From an uncultured Bacillota bacterium (GTDB lineage: Bacteria; Bacillota; Clostridia; Oscillospirales; Oscillospiraceae): DNA of 63,964 bases. The notes beneath the pieces were generated by a model. The model was not told the origin of the DNA and did not search any database. It saw nothing but the letters and a program-made list of their open reading frames with translations. Both the position numbers and the translations under genes were made by a program. Where the stretch lies: positions 1-63,964 of the forward strand of contig CANSXE010000003.1 of NCBI GenBank assembly GCA_947650875.1, read 5' to 3'. Positions 17,277 through 25,708 of the stretch are shown here, in pieces; position 1 is the first letter of the stretch; every line of letters begins with the position of its first letter.

Positions 17277-17726
17277 TTAAGCCCGAAAATCAGTTTGATG
17301 CTGTTTGCGGGTCTCTTCCGCCTCGGCGGCGTCTCCGGCCTGAACAGCCTGCATGCGCTCAATCGCCCGCAGATTAATCTCCAGCGTGTTCCGCGCCGTC
17401 TCACTGGCGGCCTGAAACAGCTTATACTGCCGGCGCAGCTTCTCAATCACCCGTTTGGTCTCCATCTGAAACTCATCGGGGCTGTGCGCCTCCATCTGGC
17501 TCAGCGCAACCCCCTGCAGCCCCAATTCGGCAAGTATCTTATCCCGCTTCTGGTCATGGCCCCGCAGAGACAGGCTGAGCACCTGTTCCCGCTTCATACA
17601 CTCCTCAACCGCTATCAGGTTCCCCTGGGAAGCGGCGTCGTTTTTATCCTGCTCCACCTGGGTGAGCTCCTCAAGGGTGTGGGTCAGACCGGTCATCAGT
17701 TTTAAATAATCCTTCCAGACCGCCAT
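17277..17726 (-). CDS. flgN: Flagellar protein FlgN (FlgK/FlgL chaperone)
   Basis: The 149-residue protein is a mainly helical coiled protein of FlgN type, with TGLTHTLEELTQVEQDKNDA near the start and a C-terminal stretch around TARNTLEINLRAIERMQ. FlgN keeps FlgK and FlgL export-competent in the cytoplasm. It lies between flgM and flgK, the conserved order, and its ATG follows the flgM stop without a gap. Confidence 0.87.
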   Translation of the reverse strand: MAVWKDYLKLMTGLTHTLEELTQVEQDKNDAASQGNLIAVEECMKREQVLSLSLRGHDQKRDKILAELGLQGVALSQMEAHSPDEFQMETKRVIEKLRRQYKLFQAASETARNTLEINLRAIERMQAVQAGDAAEAEETRKQHQTDFRA

Positions 17727-18041
17727 TTACTCGTCCTCCGACAGCAGCAGCATCCGGGCCGCAGTCTCCCGGGCGTCGGGACGGTATGTGCCCGACGCCA
17801 CCTGATTGCGCAGGTCCTGAATCTTGCCTGTGGTATTGTAGGTGCGCACCTGCTGCGACAGATTGGCCGCCAAGCTCCGGAAAGAGGGGCTGGCCGACTG
17901 GCCGGCCGACAGGGTGATTTGGTCAAAGCTGTTCTCCACACCGGCGGCCGCCGTCTTGGCACGTCTGGCGCCGGACGGGCTCACACCGCCCGCCGTGGCA
18001 ACAGGCGCGGCAGAAAAACTATCTCGTCTTGTAACCCACAT
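17727..18041 (-). CDS. flgM: Anti-sigma-28 factor FlgM
   Basis: FlgM binds sigma-28/sigma-D until the hook is complete. The 104-residue protein has an Ala-rich N-terminus and the C-terminal sigma-binding region with ITLSAGQSASPSFRSLAANL, KIQDLRNQVASGTYRPDAR and a final helix TAARMLL. I place the start at the ATG at 18039-18041, which has AGGAGG nine bases upstream; the longer frame overlaps a likely promoter. A sequence rather like a sigma-28 -10 (GTCCGATAA, minus strand, 18120-18128) lies about 80 bases upstream, but its -35 is poor. Confidence 0.87.
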   Translation of the reverse strand: MWVTRRDSFSAAPVATAGGVSPSGARRAKTAAAGVENSFDQITLSAGQSASPSFRSLAANLSQQVRTYNTTGKIQDLRNQVASGTYRPDARETAARMLLLSEDE

Positions 18042-18243
18042 ATTGTAACCTCCTGAATGTCTCCCGCCGGGAGCGGGAGGACGTTCATTATATCCAATCA
18101 AAAGTATTTCGTATTAGTTTTATCGGACCGTTCCGGGCAAAAAATAACATAGCCGGGGAAATTTTTTTCTTTCCACACACTGAGGGGCTGTCTTCAGGGG
18201 CTCTTTCCGGCTTCGGATATGTGTCCGCCCTCCTAATTTCCCA

Positions 18244-18272
18244 TTGCACACGGAGAGATTTTCTTATATAAT
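18244..18272 (+). promoter_or_regulatory. Sigma-A-like promoter of the PilZ gene
   Basis: TTGCAC (18244-18249) and TATAAT (18267-18272) are 17 bases apart and 50 bases before the PilZ ATG. The 281-base gap between flgM and the PilZ gene also holds a minus-strand sequence TATAAT (18087-18092) and a GTCCGATAA sigma-28-like -10 (18120-18128) pointing at flgM. Confidence 0.65.
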
Positions 18273-18322
18273 GGAGTGGAAATGCTGCCAGGCTTTGCCA
18301 AGGCAAAAAGAGGTGTGACACA

Positions 18323-18934
18323 ATGACTCCATTTATTCACTGCAAAAAGGCAGAGATTCCCGGCAATAAGGGAATGCCTACCCTCCGGGCTGCGGTGAGC
18401 CATGCTCCCACCGGCGGCCTGCTGCTCTCTCTCCCCCGGGATACTGTTTTTTCCTCTGATATCCCTGTCGAGGTGATTTTTTTCGATCCAATCCTGGGTA
18501 TCACCCACTGCCACTGCCGTCTCTCCGCCCCTGTCCCGTCAGGAGAGCTGCGCACCTACCGGTGCGAGGTGCTGGAAACCCTGTCTCAACAACAAAGGCG
18601 CGAGGATTTGAAGGTCTCGCTGTTCGTCCCGGTAGACGTAACCTACAACGGCAGCGTCTGGCCCGCTACGGTAAACAACATCAGCGCCAGCGGAGTTCTG
18701 CTGACAAGCGTTCTTTCCGCCAAAAAGGGAGAGCATCTGGCCTTTCAGTTTAGCCGCACTGATACTCCCGTCCATCTTACCGCCAGGATTCTTCGGGTAG
18801 ACCTCCGCCCGCCCCAGAAGGGCAAAATGACCTACGGCTACGGCTGCCGGTTTATCAACCTGCGCGCTCAGGACGAGGCCCTGCTGCGCAGCTACGTTTT
18901 TCAGGAAGAGCGGCGGCTATACTACCCCGACTGA
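18323..18934 (+). CDS. PilZ-domain protein (c-di-GMP effector candidate)
   Basis: The 203-residue protein has a YcgR-N-like first half (LLLSLPRDTVFSSDIPVEVI) and a PilZ domain in the second half. The c-di-GMP motif region reads QQRREDLK (about residues 90-97), i.e. R-x3-K instead of the canonical R-x3-R, and the second motif N-x-S-x2-G is intact (N119, S121, G124). YcgR-type proteins act as a c-di-GMP-dependent brake on the flagellar motor; the position next to flgM fits this. The Lys substitution may alter ligand affinity. GAGGTG precedes the ATG. Confidence 0.85.
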   Translation: MTPFIHCKKAEIPGNKGMPTLRAAVSHAPTGGLLLSLPRDTVFSSDIPVEVIFFDPILGITHCHCRLSAPVPSGELRTYRCEVLETLSQQQRREDLKVSLFVPVDVTYNGSVWPATVNNISASGVLLTSVLSAKKGEHLAFQFSRTDTPVHLTARILRVDLRPPQKGKMTYGYGCRFINLRAQDEALLRSYVFQEERRLYYPD

Positions 18935-18941
18935 TAAAAAT

Positions 18942-18966
18942 GGACCCCCAGCTCTGCTGGAGGTCC
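18942..18966. terminator. Bidirectional terminator hairpin between PilZ gene and FGGY kinase
   Basis: GGACC-CCCAGC and GCTGG-AGGTCC arms (one C-A mismatch) with a TCT loop lie between two convergent genes. A T-rich run (GTTTCTTATT) follows on the plus strand and A-rich sequence precedes it. Confidence 0.6.
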
Positions 18967-18971
18967 GTTTC

Positions 18972-20546
18972 TTATTCCATCGCCGCCAGCGCCCGCTCGG
19001 CGGGCAGGCAGGCGGTGTAGCGCCGGATGTAGGTCTGGAAGCCCGCGCTTCCGTCGGGGTCGGGGCGGGAGGTCTGGCTGTCCGCCTGGGAAAAGACCTT
19101 TTCCAGATAGTCCTCCATGGTCTCCCCCTCCCCCTTCCGGCACAGGTAGGCGGCCAGCAGGGCCATCCCCCAGGGGCCGCCCTCTCCGGCGGTAGTCATG
19201 GTGGAGATGGGCACCCCCAGGGCGTCGGCCATAATCTGACGGCCCACCCCCTCGGTCTTGAAGAAGCCCCCGTGACCCAGCAGCCGGTCAGTCTCCACAT
19301 GCTCCTGCTCCACCAGCAGGTCGATGCCCAGCTTCAGGGTAGCGATGGCGCCGTAGAGCTGGGCCCGCATGAAGTTGGCCAGGGTAAACCCCTCGCCGGG
19401 CAGGCGGGCGAACATGGGCCGGCCCGTCTCCGTCCCGGTGACGGGCTCGCCGGAGAAGTAGTTGAAGCTTACCAGCCCGCCGCAGTCCGGCTCCCCCTCC
19501 AGGGCCTTATGGAACAGTTTGGGGAACAGCTCCCCCAGATCGGCCTTCTGGCCCATCAGCTCGTAAAACTCCCCGAACAGCCGCACCCAGGCGTCCACGT
19601 CGGAGGTACAGGTGTTGGTGTGGGCCATGGCCACCGGCTGGCCCGAGGGGGTGGCCACCACGTCAATCTCCGGGTAGCAGCCCTTCAGCTCCCGCTCCAG
19701 CACCAGCAGGGCAAAGGAGGAGGTCCCCGCCGAGATGCTCCCCGTCCGGGGCAGCACCGCGCCGGTGGCCACCATGCCGGTGCCCGCGTCCCCCTCCGGG
19801 GGACACAGGGGGATGCCGGGCTCCAGCAGGCCGGTCTCGTCCAGCAGGGCGGCCCCCTCCGCCGTCAGCACCCCCGCCGGGGCTCCGGCAGGCAGGACGC
19901 CGGGGAGGATGTCCCGCAGCTTCCAGGGAAAGCCCCGGTCCGCCACCAGGGCGTCGAACCGCTCCACATGGGCGGCGGAGAAGTCCCCGCTCTCCCGGTC
20001 GTAGGGGAACATGCCGCTGGCCTCCCCCACCCCCACCACGTTCTCCCCGGTGAGCCGCAGGTGGATATAGCCGCTGAGGGTGGTGAGCAGGGCCACGTCC
20101 TTCACATGCTCCTCCCCGTTGAGGATGGCCTGATACAGGTGGGCGATGGACCACCGCTGGGGGATGTTGAAGCGGAACCGCTCCGTCAGCTCCGCCGCCG
20201 CCTGGCCGGTAATGGTGTTGCGCCAGGTACGGAAGGGGACCAGCAGCTCCCCCGCTTTGTCAAAGACCAGATAGCCGTGCATCATGCCCGAGATGCCCAT
20301 GGCGGCAAACCGCCGGGGGCGCTGGCCGAAGCTCCGCTCCACGTCGTCGGCCAGGGCCCGGTAGCAGGCCCGGAGCCCCTTGACGACCTCCTCCAGGTCA
20401 TAGGTCCAGATACCGTTTTCCAGTTTGTTCTCCCAGGCGTAATCCCCGGACGCGATTGGCCGGTGGTTCTCGTCGATCAGGACGGCCTTGATCCGGGTGG
20501 AGCCCAGCTCCAGCCCCAGCACCGCCTGTTCCAGATCGGGTTTCAT
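18972..20546 (-). CDS. FGGY family carbohydrate kinase (second kinase of the fucose-type cluster)
   Basis: FGGY kinases phosphorylate sugars or polyols with ATP. This 524-residue protein has the ATPase-fold phosphate-1 motif LGLELGSTRIKAVLID (about 10-25), the metal/catalytic region PFRTWRNTITGQ, a glycine-rich phosphate-2 segment GSISAGTSSFALL and the adenosine motif LLGHGGFFKTEGVGRQIMAD. The substrate is not evident from sequence; it is not a close match to classical xylulokinase or glycerol kinase. It is last in the operon headed by the sugar importer, about 60 bases after the zinc dehydrogenase. Two kinases in one cluster suggest two phosphorylated intermediates. Confidence 0.85.
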   Translation of the reverse strand: MKPDLEQAVLGLELGSTRIKAVLIDENHRPIASGDYAWENKLENGIWTYDLEEVVKGLRACYRALADDVERSFGQRPRRFAAMGISGMMHGYLVFDKAGELLVPFRTWRNTITGQAAAELTERFRFNIPQRWSIAHLYQAILNGEEHVKDVALLTTLSGYIHLRLTGENVVGVGEASGMFPYDRESGDFSAAHVERFDALVADRGFPWKLRDILPGVLPAGAPAGVLTAEGAALLDETGLLEPGIPLCPPEGDAGTGMVATGAVLPRTGSISAGTSSFALLVLERELKGCYPEIDVVATPSGQPVAMAHTNTCTSDVDAWVRLFGEFYELMGQKADLGELFPKLFHKALEGEPDCGGLVSFNYFSGEPVTGTETGRPMFARLPGEGFTLANFMRAQLYGAIATLKLGIDLLVEQEHVETDRLLGHGGFFKTEGVGRQIMADALGVPISTMTTAGEGGPWGMALLAAYLCRKGEGETMEDYLEKVFSQADSQTSRPDPDGSAGFQTYIRRYTACLPAERALAAME

Positions 20547-20606
20547 ATGCAGCGCCTCCTTTTATGATGATTTTCCCCGCCCGGTGGGCGGGGAAAATTT
20601 CGTTTA

Positions 20607-21869
20607 TCAGATCGCCTTGGCGTGGGCCAGCAGATACCGCTCCGCCTCGGGGTTCCACAGGCCGTTGTTGGCCTTGCAGAGCTTATCCAGTTCGGCAAAG
20701 AGGGGGTCGTCCTTCCCCTTCTCGGCAAAGTCGTCGATGGCGGTGAGGGGCAGGTCGATGTGGTTGTAAATCAGCTTCTTGCCGCCGGGAATTTTTGGCA
20801 GGTTGCACACGGTGTCCACCACGGTGTTCAGTCCGCCGATGTGGGTGACCATGGCCGCCGGATTCAGCTTGCCCGCGTTCATCAGCTCCACCGCCTCCCG
20901 CAGATCGTCGCTGTTGCCGCCGGAGGTGCCCACCACATGGGTGTAGAGGTAGTGGACATTATACCAGTTGAACTCCGCCTTAAACTGGGAATCTGTGGGA
21001 CCGGCGAAGAAGTTGAGACAGCCGTCGTAGCCCAGGATGTCGCCGGCCTGTTCCACCACCGGCCGGACGGGGGCGAAGCAGATCACGTCGTCATACCCGG
21101 TGCCGCCGGTGAGCTGACGCAGGTACTCGGTGGCGTTGTCCATGCGGGTGTTGACGTAGTGCAGCTCCACGCCGCACTTTTTGGCCTCTTCCACGGTGAA
21201 AATGGACTCCGCCCGCTTCAGTCTGGCGTCGTCAATGTCGGTGACCACCAGCAGGGAGGGGCGGCGGTCGTCGTTGTGGATGGCGTAGTCAATGGCGCCC
21301 AGGCCCATGGGGCCCACCGAGGCCAGCAGGGCCATCTTGCCCCCCTCCTTGATGCCCATTTCATGGACATAGGAACCCGCCTTGGTGTGGTACATGGCGT
21401 GGAAGGTGCCCACCACGCAGCAGACTGGCTCGGCCAGGGAGCCATAAAAATAGGTGTCGGAGTGGTAGGGCAGCAGGCAGTCCATGATCAGGGTCTCGAT
21501 GGGGATGTTGGCGTACTGAGAGGAGCCGCCACAGTATGCGTAGGAATATCCGGGGGCCGCCTGGGAGCCCTTGTAGTAGTGGGCGGGCTGGATGACGAAC
21601 TTGTCCCCCACCTTATATTTCTCTTTCCAGTTGTCCCCCACGGCGATGATGTCGCCGCAGAACTCGTGGCCCACAATCACCGGGTTTTCCGCCACGTTGT
21701 CGGGCACCCGCTTGTGCTCCGCCCCCTCCAGGGCGGCCTTGTGGGTGGACATGCACACGCTGTCCGAAATGATCTTCACCTGCACGTCGTCGGGGCCCAC
21801 CTCGGGCAGGGCCATCTCCTCCAGCCGCAGGTCCATCTTACCGTAGAGCCGCACCGCTTTGGTATTCAT
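20607..21869 (-). CDS. Zinc-type MDR dehydrogenase, L-sorbose-1-phosphate reductase-like
   Basis: This 420-residue protein belongs to the medium-chain dehydrogenase group. It shows a GroES-like N-terminal domain (DSVCMSTHKAALEGAEHKRV, VIVGHEFCGDIIAVGDNW) and a nucleotide-binding domain with GPMGLGAIDYAI. The DSVCMSTHKAA..G..HKRVP pattern is what I know from L-sorbose-1-phosphate reductase (SorE)-type enzymes; the true substrate here is unknown. The ATG at 21867-21869 has AAGGAGGA upstream; the frame extends 54 codons further into a repeat and is not likely translated. It may oxidise or reduce a phosphorylated keto-sugar in this cluster. Confidence 0.82.
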   Translation of the reverse strand: MNTKAVRLYGKMDLRLEEMALPEVGPDDVQVKIISDSVCMSTHKAALEGAEHKRVPDNVAENPVIVGHEFCGDIIAVGDNWKEKYKVGDKFVIQPAHYYKGSQAAPGYSYAYCGGSSQYANIPIETLIMDCLLPYHSDTYFYGSLAEPVCCVVGTFHAMYHTKAGSYVHEMGIKEGGKMALLASVGPMGLGAIDYAIHNDDRRPSLLVVTDIDDARLKRAESIFTVEEAKKCGVELHYVNTRMDNATEYLRQLTGGTGYDDVICFAPVRPVVEQAGDILGYDGCLNFFAGPTDSQFKAEFNWYNVHYLYTHVVGTSGGNSDDLREAVELMNAGKLNPAAMVTHIGGLNTVVDTVCNLPKIPGGKKLIYNHIDLPLTAIDDFAEKGKDDPLFAELDKLCKANNGLWNPEAERYLLAHAKAI

Positions 21870-21929
21870 AACGTATTCCTCCTTGCTGTCGTTTTCATTT
21901 TCGCTGTAACGCTTCAGGTCTCTGCCAAA

Positions 21930-22043
21930 GGCCCCCTTGTGAAAGGGGGCTGGCACCGCCGCAGGCGGTGACTGGGGGATTCGGTTCTTCGGAATCCCCC
22001 CGCCGCTTCGCGGCCCTCCCCCCTTTGACAAGGGGGGCTTTTT
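21930..22043. repeat. Intergenic composite repeat ending in a terminator-like hairpin
   Basis: The gap between the PHP gene and the zinc dehydrogenase is filled by stacked palindromes: GGCCCCCTTGTGAAAGGGGG (21930-21949), CACCGCC/GGCGGTG (21955-21971), GGGGGATTC/GAATCCCCC (21974-22001), and CCCCCTTTGACAAGGGGGG then CTTTTTTC at the right end. The outer CCCCCTTGT / ACAAGGGGG segments are inverted copies of each other. Similar dispersed units are familiar from Oscillospiraceae intergenic regions. On the plus strand the last hairpin plus T-tract looks like a terminator; on the minus strand it would leave the operon leaky. Confidence 0.65.
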
Positions 22044-22044
22044 T

Positions 22045-23214
22045 CTATCGTAGAGCCGCCCCGGTATTCTCGTGCTCGATAAGCTTCCAGGTGGCGTCGA
22101 TCAGGTTGGCAAACAGGGGATTTTCCATCGCCTTGATGACAAAGCTCTGTCGAGGGGTATTGATATCCTCCCCGGAGACTTGGAACATGCCGTATTTCTC
22201 ACACAGGCCCCGCAGCCGCTCCAGCTGGGCGGGGGTATTCCGGGTGGGCATGTAGGTCACCGCCCACACCCCCTCCTCCCGGAGACATTCAAACACATCC
22301 TCCAGGTAGTCATCCTCGAACTTCTGGGCCTTCTTGTCCCCGGTGACGCTGTCAGCCACGTCCCCCAGGTAGGCGTAGCACAGGCAGGCGTCCACCTTCC
22401 GGCACAGCTCCACCAGCTGGGACACCTGGGGACACTCCTCATCTGCATCCACATAGATTTTCCCCACAAAGGCCCCCTTGAGGATGCCCAGCAGGTCATA
22501 CTCATAGAAGGGGTATTCCACATCCTCCAACAGGGTCCGCTGCTTGTCCGACAGAGCGATGCCCATACCCGTCAACCGCTCTATCACAGGCCGGCCCCTG
22601 CCCGTCTGCTCCACCAGCTTTTTCGCCAGAGCATACATCAGGTGCCGCTCGGTGACGCCGCCCCCCTCATGGGCCAGGGACAGGGGGAGCACATCCCGGT
22701 CGTAGTCCAGGCCGATACCGGGCAGAAGACCATTGATATTGTCCGTCATCTTCCGGTTCCGGGTGTGGCGCATCTCCCGGTAGGGGGCAAAGAATTTGTC
22801 CAGCACCGGGATTTTGTCGTGGGGCACCGACTGAATGGTCATATAGCTGACCCCCGCCTGGTCCGGGTTGTTGGTGCGGCGGCCCTCCAGCCGGGTGCCC
22901 GCCATAGACGCCCGGCACTCCATGCCGATGGTGGCGGGCATCCCCGCCAGCTCCGCCGCCGCCAGGAACTCCTCCGCCCCGGCGATGGAGTCGTGGTCGA
23001 TGATCCCCGCCGTGCACAGGCCCTCCGCCCGGGCGGCGTACACCGCCGCCGTGGGGGAGTAGGGGGAGAAGGAGTAGGTGGTGTGGATGTGGTTGTTGAT
23101 GTACTCAGGCACCGCGGGGGGGAATTTCGTCTCCCCCAGCAGGGCCTTCAGATTGGCCAGCCGCTCTGCCCGGGTGGGGGCGTTGAGACGGTTCAGAATT
23201 TCAATGTCGATCAT
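22045..23214 (-). CDS. PHP domain-containing protein
   Basis: The 389-residue protein has an N-terminal PHP metal-binding motif (YINNHIHTTYSFSPYSPTAA, residues about 38-57; then TAGIIDHDSIAGAEEF) and the expected later His/Asp residues (PLSLAHEGGG, SGEDINTPRQSF). PHP proteins are metal-dependent phosphoesterases or hydrolases, and some act on small phosphorylated molecules. Its place between an SDR and a zinc dehydrogenase in a sugar operon suggests a catabolic hydrolase step, which is only an inference. It follows the SDR stop by 9 bases. Confidence 0.8.
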   Translation of the reverse strand: MIDIEILNRLNAPTRAERLANLKALLGETKFPPAVPEYINNHIHTTYSFSPYSPTAAVYAARAEGLCTAGIIDHDSIAGAEEFLAAAELAGMPATIGMECRASMAGTRLEGRRTNNPDQAGVSYMTIQSVPHDKIPVLDKFFAPYREMRHTRNRKMTDNINGLLPGIGLDYDRDVLPLSLAHEGGGVTERHLMYALAKKLVEQTGRGRPVIERLTGMGIALSDKQRTLLEDVEYPFYEYDLLGILKGAFVGKIYVDADEECPQVSQLVELCRKVDACLCYAYLGDVADSVTGDKKAQKFEDDYLEDVFECLREEGVWAVTYMPTRNTPAQLERLRGLCEKYGMFQVSGEDINTPRQSFVIKAMENPLFANLIDATWKLIEHENTGAALR

Positions 23215-23223
23215 GGCCGCTCC

Positions 23224-24102
23224 TTACGCCAGCATGACCTGGCCGCCGGTGACGGGGATGGCCTGGCCTGTCTCATACTGCTGCTCCACGCAGTACATCA
23301 CCGCCCGGGCCACGTCCAGGGGCAGACAGCCCCGGTTCATGGGCACCTTGGCCTCGTAGAAGCGGCGCACGTCGTCCACCGTCTTGGCCCCGGGCACCTT
23401 GCCGTCCTCCAGATACTGGACGAACAGGCCCCGCACCGGGTCGGTCCACAGGGGGCCGTCCAGGTAGTTGCCGGGACAGATGGCGTTTACCTTGATGTTG
23501 TAGGCGCACAGCTCCAGGGCAAAGCTCTGGACCAGGCCGATGGAACCGAACTTGGAGCCGGCGTAGGCAAAGTTCTTGTTGGACCCCACCAGCCCCGACT
23601 TGGAGGACATGGCGACGATATCGAACATGGCGGCCGGGTCGGCCTCGTGCTGGGCCTGCATGATGATGGCGGCGTATTTGCAGCACAGGAACAGGCCGGT
23701 GTAGTTGATGGAGGTGACAAACTCCATATCCTTCTTTTCAAAGGTGGCCAGGGGGCCGGAGCGGACCACGCCGGCGTTGGCCAGCATCAGGTCCAGGCCG
23801 CCGTACTGCTCCACCGTCTGGGCCACCATATTGGCCACGCTCTCCTCGTCGGAGACGTTTACCGGGATGGCACAGGCCCGCTCCCCCAGCTCCCCGGCCA
23901 CCGTCTCGGCCAGGGGCTGGTTCATGTCGGCGATGACCACCGTGCACCCCTCTTTATACAGCTCCTCAGCGATGCCCTTGCCGAAGCCCTGGGCCGCGCC
24001 GGTGACAATGGCGATCTTCCCCGCCAGCCGTCCCGCTCCGGCGGGCCGGTCGTGGATGCGCGATTTGGCTATTTCCTGCCACTTTGTCATGTCTACGCTC
24101 AT
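23224..24102 (-). CDS. SDR family NAD(P)-dependent oxidoreductase
   Basis: A classical short-chain dehydrogenase (292 residues) with an N-terminal extension of about 25 residues. The cofactor loop TGAAQGFG is at about 34-41, then LMLANAGVV (NNAG-type), and the active-site region MSSKSG...YAGSK with the Tyr-x3-Lys pair. It resembles sorbitol-6-phosphate dehydrogenase-type SDRs and the SDR half of bifunctional aldolase/dehydrogenases (e.g. RhaEW), but no aldolase domain is attached. GAGAGGTG lies upstream of the ATG at 24100-24102. Substrate unknown; a deoxy-ketose phosphate or lactaldehyde are possibilities. Confidence 0.85.
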   Translation of the reverse strand: MSVDMTKWQEIAKSRIHDRPAGAGRLAGKIAIVTGAAQGFGKGIAEELYKEGCTVVIADMNQPLAETVAGELGERACAIPVNVSDEESVANMVAQTVEQYGGLDLMLANAGVVRSGPLATFEKKDMEFVTSINYTGLFLCCKYAAIIMQAQHEADPAAMFDIVAMSSKSGLVGSNKNFAYAGSKFGSIGLVQSFALELCAYNIKVNAICPGNYLDGPLWTDPVRGLFVQYLEDGKVPGAKTVDDVRRFYEAKVPMNRGCLPLDVARAVMYCVEQQYETGQAIPVTGGQVMLA

Positions 24103-24115
24103 TGAATTGCACCTC

Positions 24116-25582
24116 TCATTTCATTAGAGCTTCCAGCCTGCGGTAGGCCGCTTCCCACTCCTCCGTGTGGTTGGGAGTATAGGTGTCCACCTCCACATTG
24201 CTCCGGACGATCCGGCGCAGGCCTGTCACGTCGGGGATGTCCCCCAGGGCCATGGCCTGGGTGAGCAGGTTGCCCATGGCCGCCCCCTCGATGGGGCCGG
24301 TGACCACGGGCCGGCCGGTGGCATCGGCCGCCATCTGGTTAAGCAGCTTGTTCTGGATGCCGCCGCCCACGATGTTCAGGGAGCGGATGGGCTCCCCCTT
24401 CATCTCCTCCAGCCCCTCCAGGGCCTTGCGGTACTTCAGGGCCAGGGACTCGTAGGCGCACCGGGCGATCTCCCCCACTGTCCCGGGGACGGGCTGGCCC
24501 GTCCGGACACAGTAGTCCTGAATCTTCTTCACCATGCCGCCGCCGGCGTAGAACTCCTGGCTGTCGGTGTCGATGATGGAGCGCAGGGGGGCGGCAGAGC
24601 GGGCCTGGGTCACGATATCGTCCCAGGACAGGTCCTTCCCCTCCTTCTGCCAGTCCCGGCGGCACTCCTGGACGATCCACAGGCCGATGATGTTCTTCAG
24701 CGGCCGGAAGCCGCCCTGGATGGTGCCCTCGTTGGAGAAGCCGGAGCCCGCCCCCAGCTCCAGCACGGGGCGGTCGGTCTCCACCCCGAACAGCGACCAG
24801 GTGCCGCTGGAGCAGAAGGCGAAGCTGCCCTCTCCGGGGATGGCCGCCACCGAGGAGGCGGTGTCGTGGCTGCCCACCGCCACAAAGGCGGCGGGGTTCA
24901 GACCCAGTTCCTCGCACAGCTCGGGGCGCAGATGGCCCCGGATGGTGCCGCTGGACTGGATCTCGGTAAAGATGTGCCGGGGCAGGCCCAGCTCGTCGAT
25001 GGTGGCCCAGTCCCAGTCCCGGGCGGTGGGGTTGTAGAGCTGGGTGGTGGTGGCGATGGTGTACTCCGTCCCCGCCGCGCCGGTGAGGAAGTAGCCCAGC
25101 AGGTCGGGGGTGAGGAGCAGCTTTTCAGCGGCGGCCAGGGCGGCGTCCCCCTCCCGCTGGCGGCGACAGAGCTGATACAGGGTGTTAAAGGTGAGAGAGG
25201 GGTCGATGCCGCTGCGGGCATAGAGGGTCTCCGCCGGAATTTTGGCGGTGACAGCATCCACGTCGGCCTGGACCCCCAGCCGGTAGGACCGGGGCACCCC
25301 GGCCAGGTGGCCGTTTTTGTCCAGAAGGCCGTAGTCCACCCCCCAGGTGTCGATGCCGAAGGAGTCCAGCGGGCCAAAGCCCCCCTGGCGGAAGGCCAGC
25401 AGGCCCTGCTTCAGCTGGCTGTATAGATAGGGCGTGTCCCAGTAGAACACCCCGTTCATTTCGATGTAATTGTTTTCAAACCGGTGCAGCTCCTGCATGG
25501 TGAGCCGCTCCCCGTCAAACCGGCCCAGGATAGCCCGGCCGTTGCTGGCCCCCAGGTCGAAGGCGATCATGTTGCGGATCAT
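24116..25582 (-). CDS. Rhamnulokinase-like FGGY kinase (probably L-fuculose or L-rhamnulose kinase)
   Basis: The 488-residue protein has the RhaB-type pattern: MIAFDLGASNGRAILGRF (phosphate 1), YWDTPYLYSQLKQGL, DSFGIDTWGVDYGLLDKNG, SHDTASSVAAIPGEGSFAFC, SSGTWSLFGVE and the C-terminal NIVGGGIQNKLLNQMAADAT with RPVVTGPIEGAAMGNLL. RhaB-like kinases often act on L-fuculose in Clostridia. With fucI and fucU in the same regulon, phosphorylation of L-fuculose is the likely reaction. AGGAGG precedes the ATG. It is the first enzyme gene after the importer. Confidence 0.88.
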   Translation of the reverse strand: MIRNMIAFDLGASNGRAILGRFDGERLTMQELHRFENNYIEMNGVFYWDTPYLYSQLKQGLLAFRQGGFGPLDSFGIDTWGVDYGLLDKNGHLAGVPRSYRLGVQADVDAVTAKIPAETLYARSGIDPSLTFNTLYQLCRRQREGDAALAAAEKLLLTPDLLGYFLTGAAGTEYTIATTTQLYNPTARDWDWATIDELGLPRHIFTEIQSSGTIRGHLRPELCEELGLNPAAFVAVGSHDTASSVAAIPGEGSFAFCSSGTWSLFGVETDRPVLELGAGSGFSNEGTIQGGFRPLKNIIGLWIVQECRRDWQKEGKDLSWDDIVTQARSAAPLRSIIDTDSQEFYAGGGMVKKIQDYCVRTGQPVPGTVGEIARCAYESLALKYRKALEGLEEMKGEPIRSLNIVGGGIQNKLLNQMAADATGRPVVTGPIEGAAMGNLLTQAMALGDIPDVTGLRRIVRSNVEVDTYTPNHTEEWEAAYRRLEALMK

Positions 25583-25632
25583 AATAAGTCCTCCTGTTCG
25601 GAGTAAATTCGCGGGGTATGTCTCATTGAAAG

Positions 25633-25663
25633 GGCCGGCGCCGCAGAGGCTGCGGCGCCGGCC
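25633..25663. other. Strong GC hairpin between lipoprotein gene and kinase gene
   Basis: Fourteen perfectly paired bases (arm GGCCGGCGCCGCAG at 25633-25646, loop AGG, then the complement). On the minus strand only CTTTC follows, so partial termination or 3'-end stabilisation of the highly needed importer part of the mRNA is more likely than full stop. Confidence 0.6.
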
Positions 25664-25708
25664 GGGATTCGTTCAGCCTGACAATCTAAATGATGTAAAG
25701 CCTTTGAA

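Noticed and set aside
18087-18128. Sigma-28 promoter for flgM
   Set aside because: GTCCGATAA resembles a sigma-28 -10, but the bases at the -35 position (TTAT) match poorly. Mentioned under flgM, not listed as a feature.
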